Assembly: GCA_947475465.1 (NCBI GenBank)
Contig: CANJLK010000001.1
Location: 124,001-188,000 of the forward strand
Length of the DNA: 64,000 nt
Source: Caulobacteraceae bacterium
GTDB lineage: Bacteria; Pseudomonadota; Alphaproteobacteria; Caulobacterales; Caulobacteraceae
Reading direction: 5' to 3'
The position numbers and the translations under genes are program-made. The notes under the pieces are model-generated. The model was not told the origin of the DNA. It saw only the letters and a list, made by a program, of their open reading frames with translations, and did no database searches. Shown here piece by piece: positions 55,323 through 64,000 of the stretch. The first letter of the stretch is position 1. Each line of letters begins with the position of its first letter.

Positions 55323-56792
55323 ATGACCAAGCTATCGCCGCGCACGCCGGTCCTCGTGGGGATCGGCGCCGTCACCCAGCGCGAGGAGGACCCGGCCCGC
55401 GCGCTGGAGCCGGTCGCCCTTATGATCGAAGCCGCCCGCCAGGCCGGAGCCAGCGCCGGGTCGCCAGACCTGCTCAAATCCGTCGAACGGATCTACGTGC
55501 CCAAGGGACGCTGGGACTATGGCAACCCCGCGGGCCTCATCGCCAACGCGCTGGGCGCCAGCCGCGCAGCCACGGTCCTGGCCAAGGTCGGCGTCCTGCA
55601 GCAGGGCCTGATCGGCGACGCCTGCGCCCGCATCGCCGAGGGCGAGGTTGACGTGGCCCTGGTCGCTGGGGGCGAGGCTGGCTACCGCCTTCTGCGCCAG
55701 AAGATCACCGGCGTGTCCGCGCCAGATCTGACCGACGAAGGGGAGCCCGACGCCCTGATGTCGCCCAAGAGCGAACTGCGTCACCCGGCCGAACTGGCCG
55801 CGGGACTGCAGATGCCGGTCGGCCTCTACGCCATGATCGAGACCGCCTATCGCGCGGTCCAGGGGATGACGCTCCAGGCGCGGATGGACCAGATCGGTCG
55901 GCTCTACAGTCGTTTCAGCGAGATCGCGGCCGACAACCCCGGCGCCTGGGAGCGCAAGGCGTTCGAGCCGCAGGACCTGCAGGTTGGGCCGCGCAATCCC
56001 ATGCAGGCGTTCCCCTACACGAAGCGCCACTGCTCGTCCTGGAGCGTCGACCAGGCCTCGGCCCTGCTGTTCTGCTCGCTGGAGAAGGCGCAGGCGCTAG
56101 GCCTTCCGGAAGCTGGCTGGATCTATCCCCTGGTCAGCTCGGAGTCGAACAGCATGACCCCGGTTTCGGCGCGGGTGCGGGTGGACGAATGCCCCGGCGC
56201 GCGGATCGCCGGCCTGGCGGCTCTGGACCACGCCGGGATCGCGGCCGCCGACCTGGACCTGGTCGAACTCTACAGCTGCTTCCCGATCGCGGTGGACACC
56301 TACGCCACGGCGCTTGGCCTGTCGTCCGAGCGGGACCTGACGGTGACCGGCGGCATGCCGTTTTCCGGCGGGCCGTACAATAACTACGTCCTGCAATCGA
56401 CGGCCCGGATGGCTGAACTTCTGCGGCAGGGCCGGGGACGGACGGGCCTCGTCTCCTCCGTGTCCGGCGTGCTGACCAAACAGGGGTTCGGGGTCTGGTC
56501 GACGCGGCCGGGCGAGCGGCCATATCGGTCCATCGACGTGACGGATCAGGTCGAGGCGCAATGCCGTCGGCTGGACGTGGTCACCGATTACACGGGCGAT
56601 GGGCGGATCGTCAGCTACACCGTCACCTACGACCGCGAGCGACCGCCACGCGGCGTCGTCATCGTCGATACGGCCGGCGGGCAGCGCACTGTGGGCCGGT
56701 CCGATGATGCGGCCGTGGTGGCCCAGCTGGAGGCCGGCGAACTGCACGGCCGTCCGGTGCGCCTGTCGCAGGCGGTCTTCGATTTCCAATAG
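55323..56792 (+). CDS. Thiolase-like acetyl-CoA acetyltransferase homolog (SCP-x-related)
   Basis: 'TPVLVGIGAVTQREEDP', 'DLVELYSCFPIAVDTYATALGL', 'VTGGMPFSGGPYNNYVLQSTARM'. Confidence 0.85.
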   Translation: MTKLSPRTPVLVGIGAVTQREEDPARALEPVALMIEAARQAGASAGSPDLLKSVERIYVPKGRWDYGNPAGLIANALGASRAATVLAKVGVLQQGLIGDACARIAEGEVDVALVAGGEAGYRLLRQKITGVSAPDLTDEGEPDALMSPKSELRHPAELAAGLQMPVGLYAMIETAYRAVQGMTLQARMDQIGRLYSRFSEIAADNPGAWERKAFEPQDLQVGPRNPMQAFPYTKRHCSSWSVDQASALLFCSLEKAQALGLPEAGWIYPLVSSESNSMTPVSARVRVDECPGARIAGLAALDHAGIAAADLDLVELYSCFPIAVDTYATALGLSSERDLTVTGGMPFSGGPYNNYVLQSTARMAELLRQGRGRTGLVSSVSGVLTKQGFGVWSTRPGERPYRSIDVTDQVEAQCRRLDVVTDYTGDGRIVSYTVTYDRERPPRGVVIVDTAGGQRTVGRSDDAAVVAQLEAGELHGRPVRLSQAVFDFQ

Positions 56793-56846
56793 AAGATAGA
56801 GGAAGGGCGACGGGCCCGTGGTCCGCGCCCAGGAGAGGATGTTCGA

Positions 56847-57695
56847 ATGAGCCTTGGCGAAACCGCGCACGCGTCCGATCAGGTCCAGCGCATGGACGAT
56901 GTCTGCGCCCTGTCGATGGTCCACAGGATCGCGGCCATGCTCGACCTCGACACCGGCAAGTATGCGGAGGGCGATGCCCTGCCGCACGGCTGGCACGTGG
57001 GCCTGTTCGGCATCCACACCCGCGATTCCGAGCTGCGGCCGGACGGTGTGGCCGGCTTCGGCGTGCAGCTGCCGGACGTCGGTCTGCCGCGGGTGGTGAT
57101 GGGCGGACGGCGCACCCAGTTCCTGGGCGAAATCCCCATCGGGGCGCCGGTGACGCGGTTCACGCGCGTTGAATCGGTGACGCCCAAGGAGGGCCGGACC
57201 GGCCGCATCGCCATCGCCTCGGTTGTGCACCACATCTTCGCGAGCGACCCGGCCAACCCGGTGATCATCGAGCACCAGGACTATGTGTTCCGCGAAGCCG
57301 CCGACAAGGCCGCGTCGGCCTCTGCCGCCCCGACCGCCGCGCCGCAGCCGACGGAGGCGCCCATTGTCCATGAGCGGACACCCAACGAAATCATGCTGTT
57401 CCGCTATTGCGCCATCCAGGCCAATCCCCATCGCATCCACTACGACTATCCCTATGCGACGGGGGTGGAAGGCTACCGCGCGCTGATCGTCAACGGCGGC
57501 CTGGCGGCGCTGCTTCTCACCGAGACCTTCCGCGCCGAGGCCGGCCGCGAGCCCGCCGTGGTCAGCAGCCGCAACAACGGCCTGCTTTACTGCAACGAGG
57601 TGATCCGCCTGAAGGCCCAGCCGGGCGACCCGGCCTGGCGCCTTTGGGCCGAAGACGAAACCGGCCGCCGCGCCGTTGAGGCGACCATCGAATGA
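56847..57695 (+). CDS. FAS1-like/MaoC-like hot-dog dehydratase (HTD2-like)
   Basis: 'RTPNEIMLFRYCAIQANPHRIHYDYPYATGVEGYRALIVNGGL'. Confidence 0.85.
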   Translation: MSLGETAHASDQVQRMDDVCALSMVHRIAAMLDLDTGKYAEGDALPHGWHVGLFGIHTRDSELRPDGVAGFGVQLPDVGLPRVVMGGRRTQFLGEIPIGAPVTRFTRVESVTPKEGRTGRIAIASVVHHIFASDPANPVIIEHQDYVFREAADKAASASAAPTAAPQPTEAPIVHERTPNEIMLFRYCAIQANPHRIHYDYPYATGVEGYRALIVNGGLAALLLTETFRAEAGREPAVVSSRNNGLLYCNEVIRLKAQPGDPAWRLWAEDETGRRAVEATIE

Positions 57696-58909
57696 CCGCC
57701 CAGATGCTTGCCGGGTTGCGGGTGCTCGACCTCACCACCATCGTGGTTGGGCCGGCCGCGACTCTGCGCCTGGCCGACTACGGCGCCGAGGTGATCAAGA
57801 TCGAGGCCATCGAGGGCGATCTCTACCGCGTGCTGGGCGGTCCCTCGCCGACCGGGGCGCATTCCGGCGGCTACCTGCACTTCAACCGCGGCAAGCGGAC
57901 CGTGGGCCTCGACCTCAAGCGCCCGGAAGCGCGCGAGGCGCTCTCCAAGATCATCGAAGGTTGCGACGTGGTCGTGGCCAACATGCGGCTGAAGGCGCTT
58001 GAGCGGCTTGGCCTCGACGCGGCGACCCTGCTGGCGCGTCACCCCACCTTGATCCACTGCACCATCACCGGCTTCGGACCGGGCGGGCCCTACCGGGGCG
58101 CGCCGGGCTACGACAGCGTCTTTCAGGGCGTTTCCGGCATCGCGGCGACCTTCACCGCCCGTGACGGGGCGCCGGCCTATGTGCCGCTGGTGCTGTGCGA
58201 CCATCTCGTCGGTGAGATCACCGCGGGCGCCATCATGGCTGCCCTATTGAGCCGGCACCGCACCGGCAAGGGCTCGACCATCGAGGTGCCGATGCACGAG
58301 ACGGTCGCGGCGTTCGTGCTGAATCAGCACCTGGGTCCCTCGACCTTTGAACCGCCGCTCGGACCGCCGGGGGACCGGCGGACACTTAGTCCGCAGAGCC
58401 GTCCGGCCCAGACCGCCGACGGCTGGATTTCGCTGACCCTGAACACGGATGCCCAGATGAAGGGCTTTCTGACCGCCATCGGACGCCAGGACATCGGCGA
58501 GGATCCGCGCTTCCGCACCGTGGCCGACCGGTTCCGCAACGCCGACCAATGGCTGGCCGTCCGCAACAACCATCTGATGGCCCACACAACAGCCGAGTGG
58601 CTGGAGCTGTTCGCCGAAAACGATGTCCCGGCCATGCCCTGCCACACCCTGGAGAGCCTGCTGGAGGACCCGCACCTCACGGCGGCGGGGCTTTTCGGAA
58701 ACCAGGAGCATCCCACGGAGGGGCCCATCCGCTCGATGCGCTCGACGGTCGCGGTGGACGGCGCCTTCGCCGAGCCGGGGCGGCCCGCCCCGCCGGTGGG
58801 CTGGGACACCCGCGACGTTCTCCTGGAAGCGGGCCTCAGTCCGGCCCAGGTCGAAGCCCTGCTGGCCAGCGGGGCCGGTGTCGGCCGCGCGGCGGCCGCC
58901 AACACTTAG
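57692..58909 (+). CDS. CaiB/BaiF family CoA transferase (A)
   Basis: 'LAGLRVLDLTTIVVGPAATLRLADYGAEVIKIE', 'HFNRGKRTVGLDLK'; 4-bp overlap with upstream CDS. Confidence 0.95.
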   Translation: MTAQMLAGLRVLDLTTIVVGPAATLRLADYGAEVIKIEAIEGDLYRVLGGPSPTGAHSGGYLHFNRGKRTVGLDLKRPEAREALSKIIEGCDVVVANMRLKALERLGLDAATLLARHPTLIHCTITGFGPGGPYRGAPGYDSVFQGVSGIAATFTARDGAPAYVPLVLCDHLVGEITAGAIMAALLSRHRTGKGSTIEVPMHETVAAFVLNQHLGPSTFEPPLGPPGDRRTLSPQSRPAQTADGWISLTLNTDAQMKGFLTAIGRQDIGEDPRFRTVADRFRNADQWLAVRNNHLMAHTTAEWLELFAENDVPAMPCHTLESLLEDPHLTAAGLFGNQEHPTEGPIRSMRSTVAVDGAFAEPGRPAPPVGWDTRDVLLEAGLSPAQVEALLASGAGVGRAAAANT

Positions 58910-58931
58910 ATTTCATCGGAGGAAGTTCGCC

Positions 58932-59657
58932 ATGCTGCGACTCTACTACATTCCCGGCGCCTGCTCGATCGCCCCGCACATCGCCCTTGAGGAATCCGGC
59001 GCGGACTTCGAGACCGTGGCCATCGACTTCGCGGCCGGCGACCACCGCAAGCCCGAGTTCCTGAAGCTCAATCCCAAGGCCTTCGTCGCCGTCCTGGTCA
59101 CCGACCGCGGCGCCATCAGCGAGAATGCGGCGATCCTCTCTTACGTCGCCCAGGCCTATCCGGAGGCCAAGCTGGCGCCCACCGATCCGTTCGAGTTCGC
59201 CCAGATGCAGGCCTTCAACATCTTCCTGGCCTCGGCGGTCCACGTCACCTACCGGCACCTTTCGCGCCCCACCCTGTTCTGCGACGGCGAGGAGGGCGCG
59301 CGCCTCCTTGCGGCCAAGGTCCCGGAGATGGTGCACCGCTACTTCGGCCTGATCGAGGATCAGCTTTCGGACGGCCGCGAGTGGATCCACGGCGACAAGT
59401 ACACGGTCTCCGATCCGTACCTCTTCATCTACACGAGCTACCTGCAGCGCGGCGATCGCGGGGACGCCGACCGCTTCCCCCTGGCGCGGGCGCACCGCGA
59501 ACGGGTGCTGGCCAGGCCCGCCGTGCAGCGGGTGATCGAACGGGAGGGCAAGGGCGATCCGGCCAAGCCGCGGCAGATGATCGTCGCCGACTGGGACGCA
59601 GGCCAGACCCCGGCCGACGGGGCGGTGGCTGCGTCCGCTCCGATGTCCGAGTGCTAG
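58932..59657 (+). CDS. Glutathione S-transferase-like protein
   Basis: 'LRLYYIPGACSIAPHIALEESGADFETVAIDF'. Confidence 0.93.
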   Translation: MLRLYYIPGACSIAPHIALEESGADFETVAIDFAAGDHRKPEFLKLNPKAFVAVLVTDRGAISENAAILSYVAQAYPEAKLAPTDPFEFAQMQAFNIFLASAVHVTYRHLSRPTLFCDGEEGARLLAAKVPEMVHRYFGLIEDQLSDGREWIHGDKYTVSDPYLFIYTSYLQRGDRGDADRFPLARAHRERVLARPAVQRVIEREGKGDPAKPRQMIVADWDAGQTPADGAVAASAPMSEC

Positions 59658-59699
59658 GCTAGCCCGGCGCGGCGCGCGCCGCGCAGACTGGAGCCTTCC

Positions 59700-60257
59700 A
59701 TGGCGGACCAGGATATCCTGAAGCGTCTGAGCGACCTGGAAGACATCAGGCAGCTGAAGGCGCGCTACTGCCGCTATCTGGACCTGCGGCAGTGGGCGGA
59801 ATGGCGCGCCCTGTTCACCGATGACGCCGATTGTTCCTCACCGGGCGTTCGCGCCGCGCTGGGCGAGGGCTTTGGCGGCGGCGTCGACGACTTCGTGACC
59901 TACGTCAAGGAAACACAGGATGCGCGCGACCAGGCCTATGGCAGGGCCGCCGCGAGTGGCGCCTCGGCGCCGGTCCTGACCGGCATCCATCATGTGCATG
60001 CGCCCGAGATCGAATTCACCGGTCCGGACAAGGCCCGCGCCATCTGGCGGCTATCGACGCTGCATCCCCCGTCCGTTGCGCGACCGGGCGCGGGCTCGGT
60101 GGTGTTCGGCTATGGGCTCTATTACGACGAATGCCGCCGCGAGGCGCAGGGCTGGAAATTCACCAGCGTGAAGCTCGTGCTCCTGCGCGAGGACGAGGTT
60201 CCCAGCGAGGTGCATTTCCGTCTGCGCGACGAATTGCAGATCCCGTGGACGTTCTAG
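59700..60257 (+). CDS. SnoaL-like/NTF2-fold protein
   Basis: 'LSDLEDIRQLKARYCRYLDLRQWAEWRALFTDDADC'. Confidence 0.88.
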   Translation: MADQDILKRLSDLEDIRQLKARYCRYLDLRQWAEWRALFTDDADCSSPGVRAALGEGFGGGVDDFVTYVKETQDARDQAYGRAAASGASAPVLTGIHHVHAPEIEFTGPDKARAIWRLSTLHPPSVARPGAGSVVFGYGLYYDECRREAQGWKFTSVKLVLLREDEVPSEVHFRLRDELQIPWTF

Positions 60258-60274
60258 GGAAACCGGCCGCCCCG

Positions 60275-60742
60275 TCAGGGGCGCAGCCGGATCAGCCGCA
60301 GCGGCGCATAGGACAGAACGACTTCGCCATTCTGGTTTTTGACGTCGTTGCGGGTGCGCACCAGACCGCGGTTCCCGGCCGAGGTGAGCCGCGCCTCGAT
60401 GACCTCGCAATGGACCTTGATGGTGTCGCCCACGAACATCGGCCGCTTCACGTCATAGGTCATGCTGAGGAACGCCTGGCCGGTCACCTCCATGGACGGA
60501 TGGATCAGGCCCTCGGCGAAGCAGAACACCATGCCGGCGGGAACGGGCCGGCCGGGAATCGCCCGGTGCTCGGTGTCGTGAGTGTTCACGAACAGCTCCT
60601 CGGTGAACCAGGTGAGGTTCACGAAGGCGTTGAGATCGGCTTCCGACAAGGTGCGGCCCTTGGTGTGGAAGCGGAAACCCAGCGGCATCTCCTCGAAGTA
60701 GAAGCCATGGCCCAGCATCTGGCTTTCGGCGGTGTCGGTCAT
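60275..60742 (-). CDS. MaoC family hot-dog dehydratase
   Basis: 'FHTKGRTLSEADLNAFVNLTWFTEELFVNTHDTE', 'IPGRPVPAGMVFCFAEGL'. Confidence 0.9.
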   Translation of the reverse strand: MTDTAESQMLGHGFYFEEMPLGFRFHTKGRTLSEADLNAFVNLTWFTEELFVNTHDTEHRAIPGRPVPAGMVFCFAEGLIHPSMEVTGQAFLSMTYDVKRPMFVGDTIKVHCEVIEARLTSAGNRGLVRTRNDVKNQNGEVVLSYAPLRLIRLRP

Positions 60743-60822
60743 GGTCTCTCCCCCGTTCCTGGAATTTGTCATCCCGCGAGCGACTACCTACAACGCAGGC
60801 CCCACGCCATGGAAACCCGTTC

Positions 60823-62055
60823 ATGACCGACCCCGCCGAATCCCCGACCGTCGCGCACGGCGCGCTGCATGGCCTGCGGATCGTCGACTTCACCACGGTG
60901 GTCCTGGGGCCGCTGGCGACCCGCATGCTGGGCGATCACGGCGCCGACGTGATCAAGGTCGAGCCGATCGACGGCGACCTGACGCGGGCGAACGGCACGG
61001 TGCGCGATGGCGGCGGCTTGAGCTCCAACTTCCTGGCCATGAACCGCAACAAGCGCTCCATCGCCATCGACCTGAAGACGCCGCAGGGGGTCGAGGTGGC
61101 GCGCCGGCTGATCGCGACGGCCGATGTCATGGTGCACAATATCCGGGTCGCGGGTATCGAGCGCCTGGGGCTTGGCTACGCGGCGGCCAGCGCCATAAAC
61201 CCGCGCCTGATCTATTGCGCGGCCACGGGCTTCGGTCAGAACGGCCCCTACCGCAACAAGCCGGCGTTTGACGATATCGTCCAGGCCGCCAGCGGCATGA
61301 CCAGCTTCGTCCAGCAACAGCACGGCCAGCCGGATTTCGCCCCGACACTCATCGCCGACAAGACCGCGGCGCTGGCGGTCGTCAACGCGGTTCTGGCCGC
61401 CATCGTCCACCGTGAACGCACCGGCCGGGGCCAGTATGTCGAGGTTCCGATGTTCGAGACCCTCGTGGATTTCATGATGGCCGAACACATGGGGGGCCTG
61501 GCCTTCGAACCCACCAAGGAGCCGGCCGGCTATCGGCGACTGCTGGCGGGCGGACGGCGGTTGCTGCCGACCAGCGACGGCTATGTGGTGGCGCTTCCCT
61601 ACACCGTCGCCCAGTGGCGGGCGGTCTTCGCCCGCGTCGGCCGCGACGAGGTGATGACCGACGTCGGCGTATCGAACCGGGCCGAACTCAACGCCAAGAG
61701 CGGCCGGCTCTATGCGGCCCTGGCGGAGATCACGCCCCAGCGCACCACGGCCGAATGGATGGCGATGTTCGAGGAAATGGACATTGCCTCGACGCCCATG
61801 GTCGACGCCGACAAGCTGACCGAGCATCCGCACCTCAAGGCGGTCGATCTTTTCCATAGCGAACAGCATCCGACCCAGGGCGCTATCCGCACCGTGCGGC
61901 CGACCAGCCGGTTCAGCGATTCCCCCATGCGGGTGGAACGTCTGGCTCCCGAACTGGGCCAGCACAGCGACGAGGTTCTGGCCGAACTGGGCTATTCCGA
62001 TGAAGAGATCGGCGGCCTCTACGCCCAGGGCGCCGCCATCCGTTTCCAGGGCTGA
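60823..62055 (+). CDS. CaiB/BaiF family CoA transferase (B)
   Basis: 'LHGLRIVDFTTVVLGPLATRMLGDHGADVIKVEPIDGD', 'MNRNKRSIAIDLKTPQG'. Confidence 0.95.
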   Translation: MTDPAESPTVAHGALHGLRIVDFTTVVLGPLATRMLGDHGADVIKVEPIDGDLTRANGTVRDGGGLSSNFLAMNRNKRSIAIDLKTPQGVEVARRLIATADVMVHNIRVAGIERLGLGYAAASAINPRLIYCAATGFGQNGPYRNKPAFDDIVQAASGMTSFVQQQHGQPDFAPTLIADKTAALAVVNAVLAAIVHRERTGRGQYVEVPMFETLVDFMMAEHMGGLAFEPTKEPAGYRRLLAGGRRLLPTSDGYVVALPYTVAQWRAVFARVGRDEVMTDVGVSNRAELNAKSGRLYAALAEITPQRTTAEWMAMFEEMDIASTPMVDADKLTEHPHLKAVDLFHSEQHPTQGAIRTVRPTSRFSDSPMRVERLAPELGQHSDEVLAELGYSDEEIGGLYAQGAAIRFQG

Positions 62056-62067
62056 GGGGGCCTTCCG

Positions 62068-62943
62068 ATGTTCCAGGACGGCTTGTTGGACGGCGAGACG
62101 ATCCTGGTCACCGGGGGCGGCACGGGCCTGGGCTATGCGCTCGCCGAAAAGCTGCTCACCCTAGGCGCCACGGTCCATATCTGCGGCCGTCGCCCAGGCG
62201 TGCTCGACGAGGCCGTAGGAAAGCTGAGAGGGGTGACCGGCGGCGAGGTCTTCGCCCACACGGCGGACATCCGCGACGCCGCGGCGGTCAATGCGCTTTG
62301 CGATGCGATCTGGGCGACGGGGCCGCTGACGGGCCTCGTAAACAACGCCGCCGCCAACTTCATCTCGCCCACCGAGCGGCTGAGCTCGCGCGGCTTCGAC
62401 GCCATCGCCAATACGGTGTTCCACGGGACGTTCTACGTGACACACGCGGTCGGCAGCCGCTGGATCGCGGACGGCGCGCCGGGTTCGGTGCTTTCAATCG
62501 TCAGCACCGGCACCGTCAATGGCGCACCTTTTGTCGTGCCCTCGGTGATGTCCAAAGCGGCCATCGAGGCCATGACGAGGTCGCTCGCCATCGAATGGGG
62601 CCGGCACGGCATCCGGCTCAACGCCATCGGCCCGGGCCTCATCCCCACCGAAGGGGCGAGCGCGCGCCTGATGCCCGGCGCCAGCATCGAGAACCTGCGC
62701 GACGCCAATCCGATGAAGCGTCTGGGGACCATGTCGGAACTGCAGAACCTGGCGGTCTTCATGCTGGCCAGGGGCTGCGACTGGCTGACCGGCCAGGTCG
62801 TCATGCTGGACGGCGCTCACCACCTGGCCCACGGCAGCGTCTACACGCCGCTGCTCGAACTGGACGGCGAGGCGTGGACGCAGATCAGCGCCCGTGTCCG
62901 CGCCCAGGACGCGGTCGACAAGGCCAAGCGCGCCGACGGCTGA
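62068..62943 (+). CDS. SDR family oxidoreductase (2,4-dienoyl-CoA reductase-like)
   Basis: 'ETILVTGGGTGLGYALAEKLLTLGATVHICGRRP', 'SKAAIEAMTRSLAIEWGRHGIRLNAIGPG'. Confidence 0.9.
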   Translation: MFQDGLLDGETILVTGGGTGLGYALAEKLLTLGATVHICGRRPGVLDEAVGKLRGVTGGEVFAHTADIRDAAAVNALCDAIWATGPLTGLVNNAAANFISPTERLSSRGFDAIANTVFHGTFYVTHAVGSRWIADGAPGSVLSIVSTGTVNGAPFVVPSVMSKAAIEAMTRSLAIEWGRHGIRLNAIGPGLIPTEGASARLMPGASIENLRDANPMKRLGTMSELQNLAVFMLARGCDWLTGQVVMLDGAHHLAHGSVYTPLLELDGEAWTQISARVRAQDAVDKAKRADG

Positions 62944-62948
62944 GGGCC

Positions 62949-64000
62949 CTATTCGTAGGGCACGTGGTTGAGGTCGAGCTTCACGTCGATGAGCAGCGGC
63001 CGGTCGCGATCGCGGATCGCCTCGGCGGCGAGATCCAGGTCCGCCTCGGTGCGCACAGTGACGCCGGCCCCGCCCAGGGCCACGGCCAGCGGGGCCAGTT
63101 CGGGCCACTCCAGGATAGAGATGTCGCCCGGCAGATCGCGGTTCCTGAACTGGATGTGCTCGGCCCCATAGCAGCCGTCGTTGCAGACGATCACGATCAG
63201 GTCGCGCCGGGCGCGGACGGCGCTGTTGAACTCCGCCAGGCCCCCATGCATGAAACCGCCGTCGCCGGTGACCAGCAGGGTCGGCCGGCCGGGCGCCGCA
63301 TACGAGGCGCCGATGGCCTCGGGCAGGCCCAGGCCGATCGACCCGAAATTCACCGACAGCAGAAACGACTGAGGCCCGTCCACTTCGAAGATCTTCCAGG
63401 CCTGGCGCACGAAGCGCCCGCCGTCCGTCACCATCATCCGGTTGGCGGGCACGTGCCGGTTGAGGACGGTGAGCGCCTTGATGACGTCGATGGTCCGCTC
63501 GGTGCTGGTGTCGGTCCAGCCGTCCGCCATCCGCGAATAGGCCGCGAGCGTCCGGGCCATTTCTTCGCCGAAGAAACCTGAAGGCGCGATCTCGGCCTCG
63601 TCCAGAAGGCCGGCCACCATGTCGGCCACCTGGGCCGGGTCGCCGATCATGGCGGCGGTGGGCGCGTAGAACCGGCCGATGTCGCCCTGCTGCTGGTTCA
63701 CCTGGACGACGCGCTTGCCGTCGATGAAGGCGCCGTTGGACGCCGTCAGGTTGGTGATCGTGGCGCCGAAGGCGATCAGGCAGTCGCTCTGCATGATCAC
63801 GTCCACCGCGGGAGGTGTGCTGAGCGTCCCGAAGACGCCCAGGTTGTTGGGCTCGCCCCGAAACAGGTCCTTGGCCTTCAGGGTGGTCGCGACCGGCGCG
63901 CCGATCCGCGCGGCCAGGCGCAGGAGGGCCGCGCGAGCCTCCGGCGCCGCGGCGCCGCGACCGGCCAGGATCACAGGGCGTCTGGCCGCGGCGATGATGC
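62949..64000 (-). CDS. Thiamine-diphosphate-dependent enzyme (AHAS/benzoylformate decarboxylase type), N-terminus beyond window
   Basis: Central domain plus ThDP motif 'VTGDGGFMHGG...NDGCYG'; an N-terminal PYR domain is expected upstream, so listed ATG 63974 is probably internal. Confidence 0.9.
   Translation of the reverse strand, partial: IIAAARRPVILAGRGAAAPEARAALLRLAARIGAPVATTLKAKDLFRGEPNNLGVFGTLSTPPAVDVIMQSDCLIAFGATITNLTASNGAFIDGKRVVQVNQQQGDIGRFYAPTAAMIGDPAQVADMVAGLLDEAEIAPSGFFGEEMARTLAAYSRMADGWTDTSTERTIDVIKALTVLNRHVPANRMMVTDGGRFVRQAWKIFEVDGPQSFLLSVNFGSIGLGLPEAIGASYAAPGRPTLLVTGDGGFMHGGLAEFNSAVRARRDLIVIVCNDGCYGAEHIQFRNRDLPGDISILEWPELAPLAVALGGAGVTVRTEADLDLAAEAIRDRDRPLLIDVKLDLNHVPYE

Noticed and set aside
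1-64000. CRISPR arrays, tRNA/rRNA genes, IS elements, integrase or phage genes
   Set aside because: No regularly spaced repeats, cloverleaf-type sequence, transposase/integrase motifs or terminal inverted repeats recognised on reading

Overview
High-GC, gene-dense alphaproteobacterial-looking DNA (lineage inferred from style only), about 43 protein-coding genes. No rRNA, tRNA, CRISPR array, phage module or recognisable IS element was seen. The window reads as a large catabolic/uptake accessory region. It contains five Tat-signal CocE/NonD-like alpha/beta-hydrolase paralogs (three in tandem at 8.3-14.4 kb, singles at 26.2 and 37.8 kb), two TonB-dependent receptors, two cytochromes P450, two FadR-type GntR regulators, several MFS carriers, and a heterodimeric ABC exporter. 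Three HIBADH-like dehydrogenases, two SMP-30 lactonases, two amidohydrolases and a CoA-dependent block (thiolase-like, MaoC/FAS1-like, CaiB/BaiF x2, crotonase, SDR, ThDP enzyme) complete it. Main observation: all five CocE-like paralogs keep the nucleophile motif GxSYEGE, but the positions of the canonical CocE catalytic Asp (GWYD) and His (GPWSH/GPWTH) are Ser/Ala and Thr/Ala/Gly. This suggests a non-canonical active site or a non-hydrolytic role. The paralogs fall into two subgroups by protein motifs, and one subgroup also shares a small stem-loop leader about 22 nt before its start codons. A recurring palindrome TTGTCCGACAA (FadR-type TNGTNNNACNA) lies in three divergent promoter regions around the second GntR gene. 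CDS starts were refined by eye and functional names rest on motif recognition only; no database search was run.
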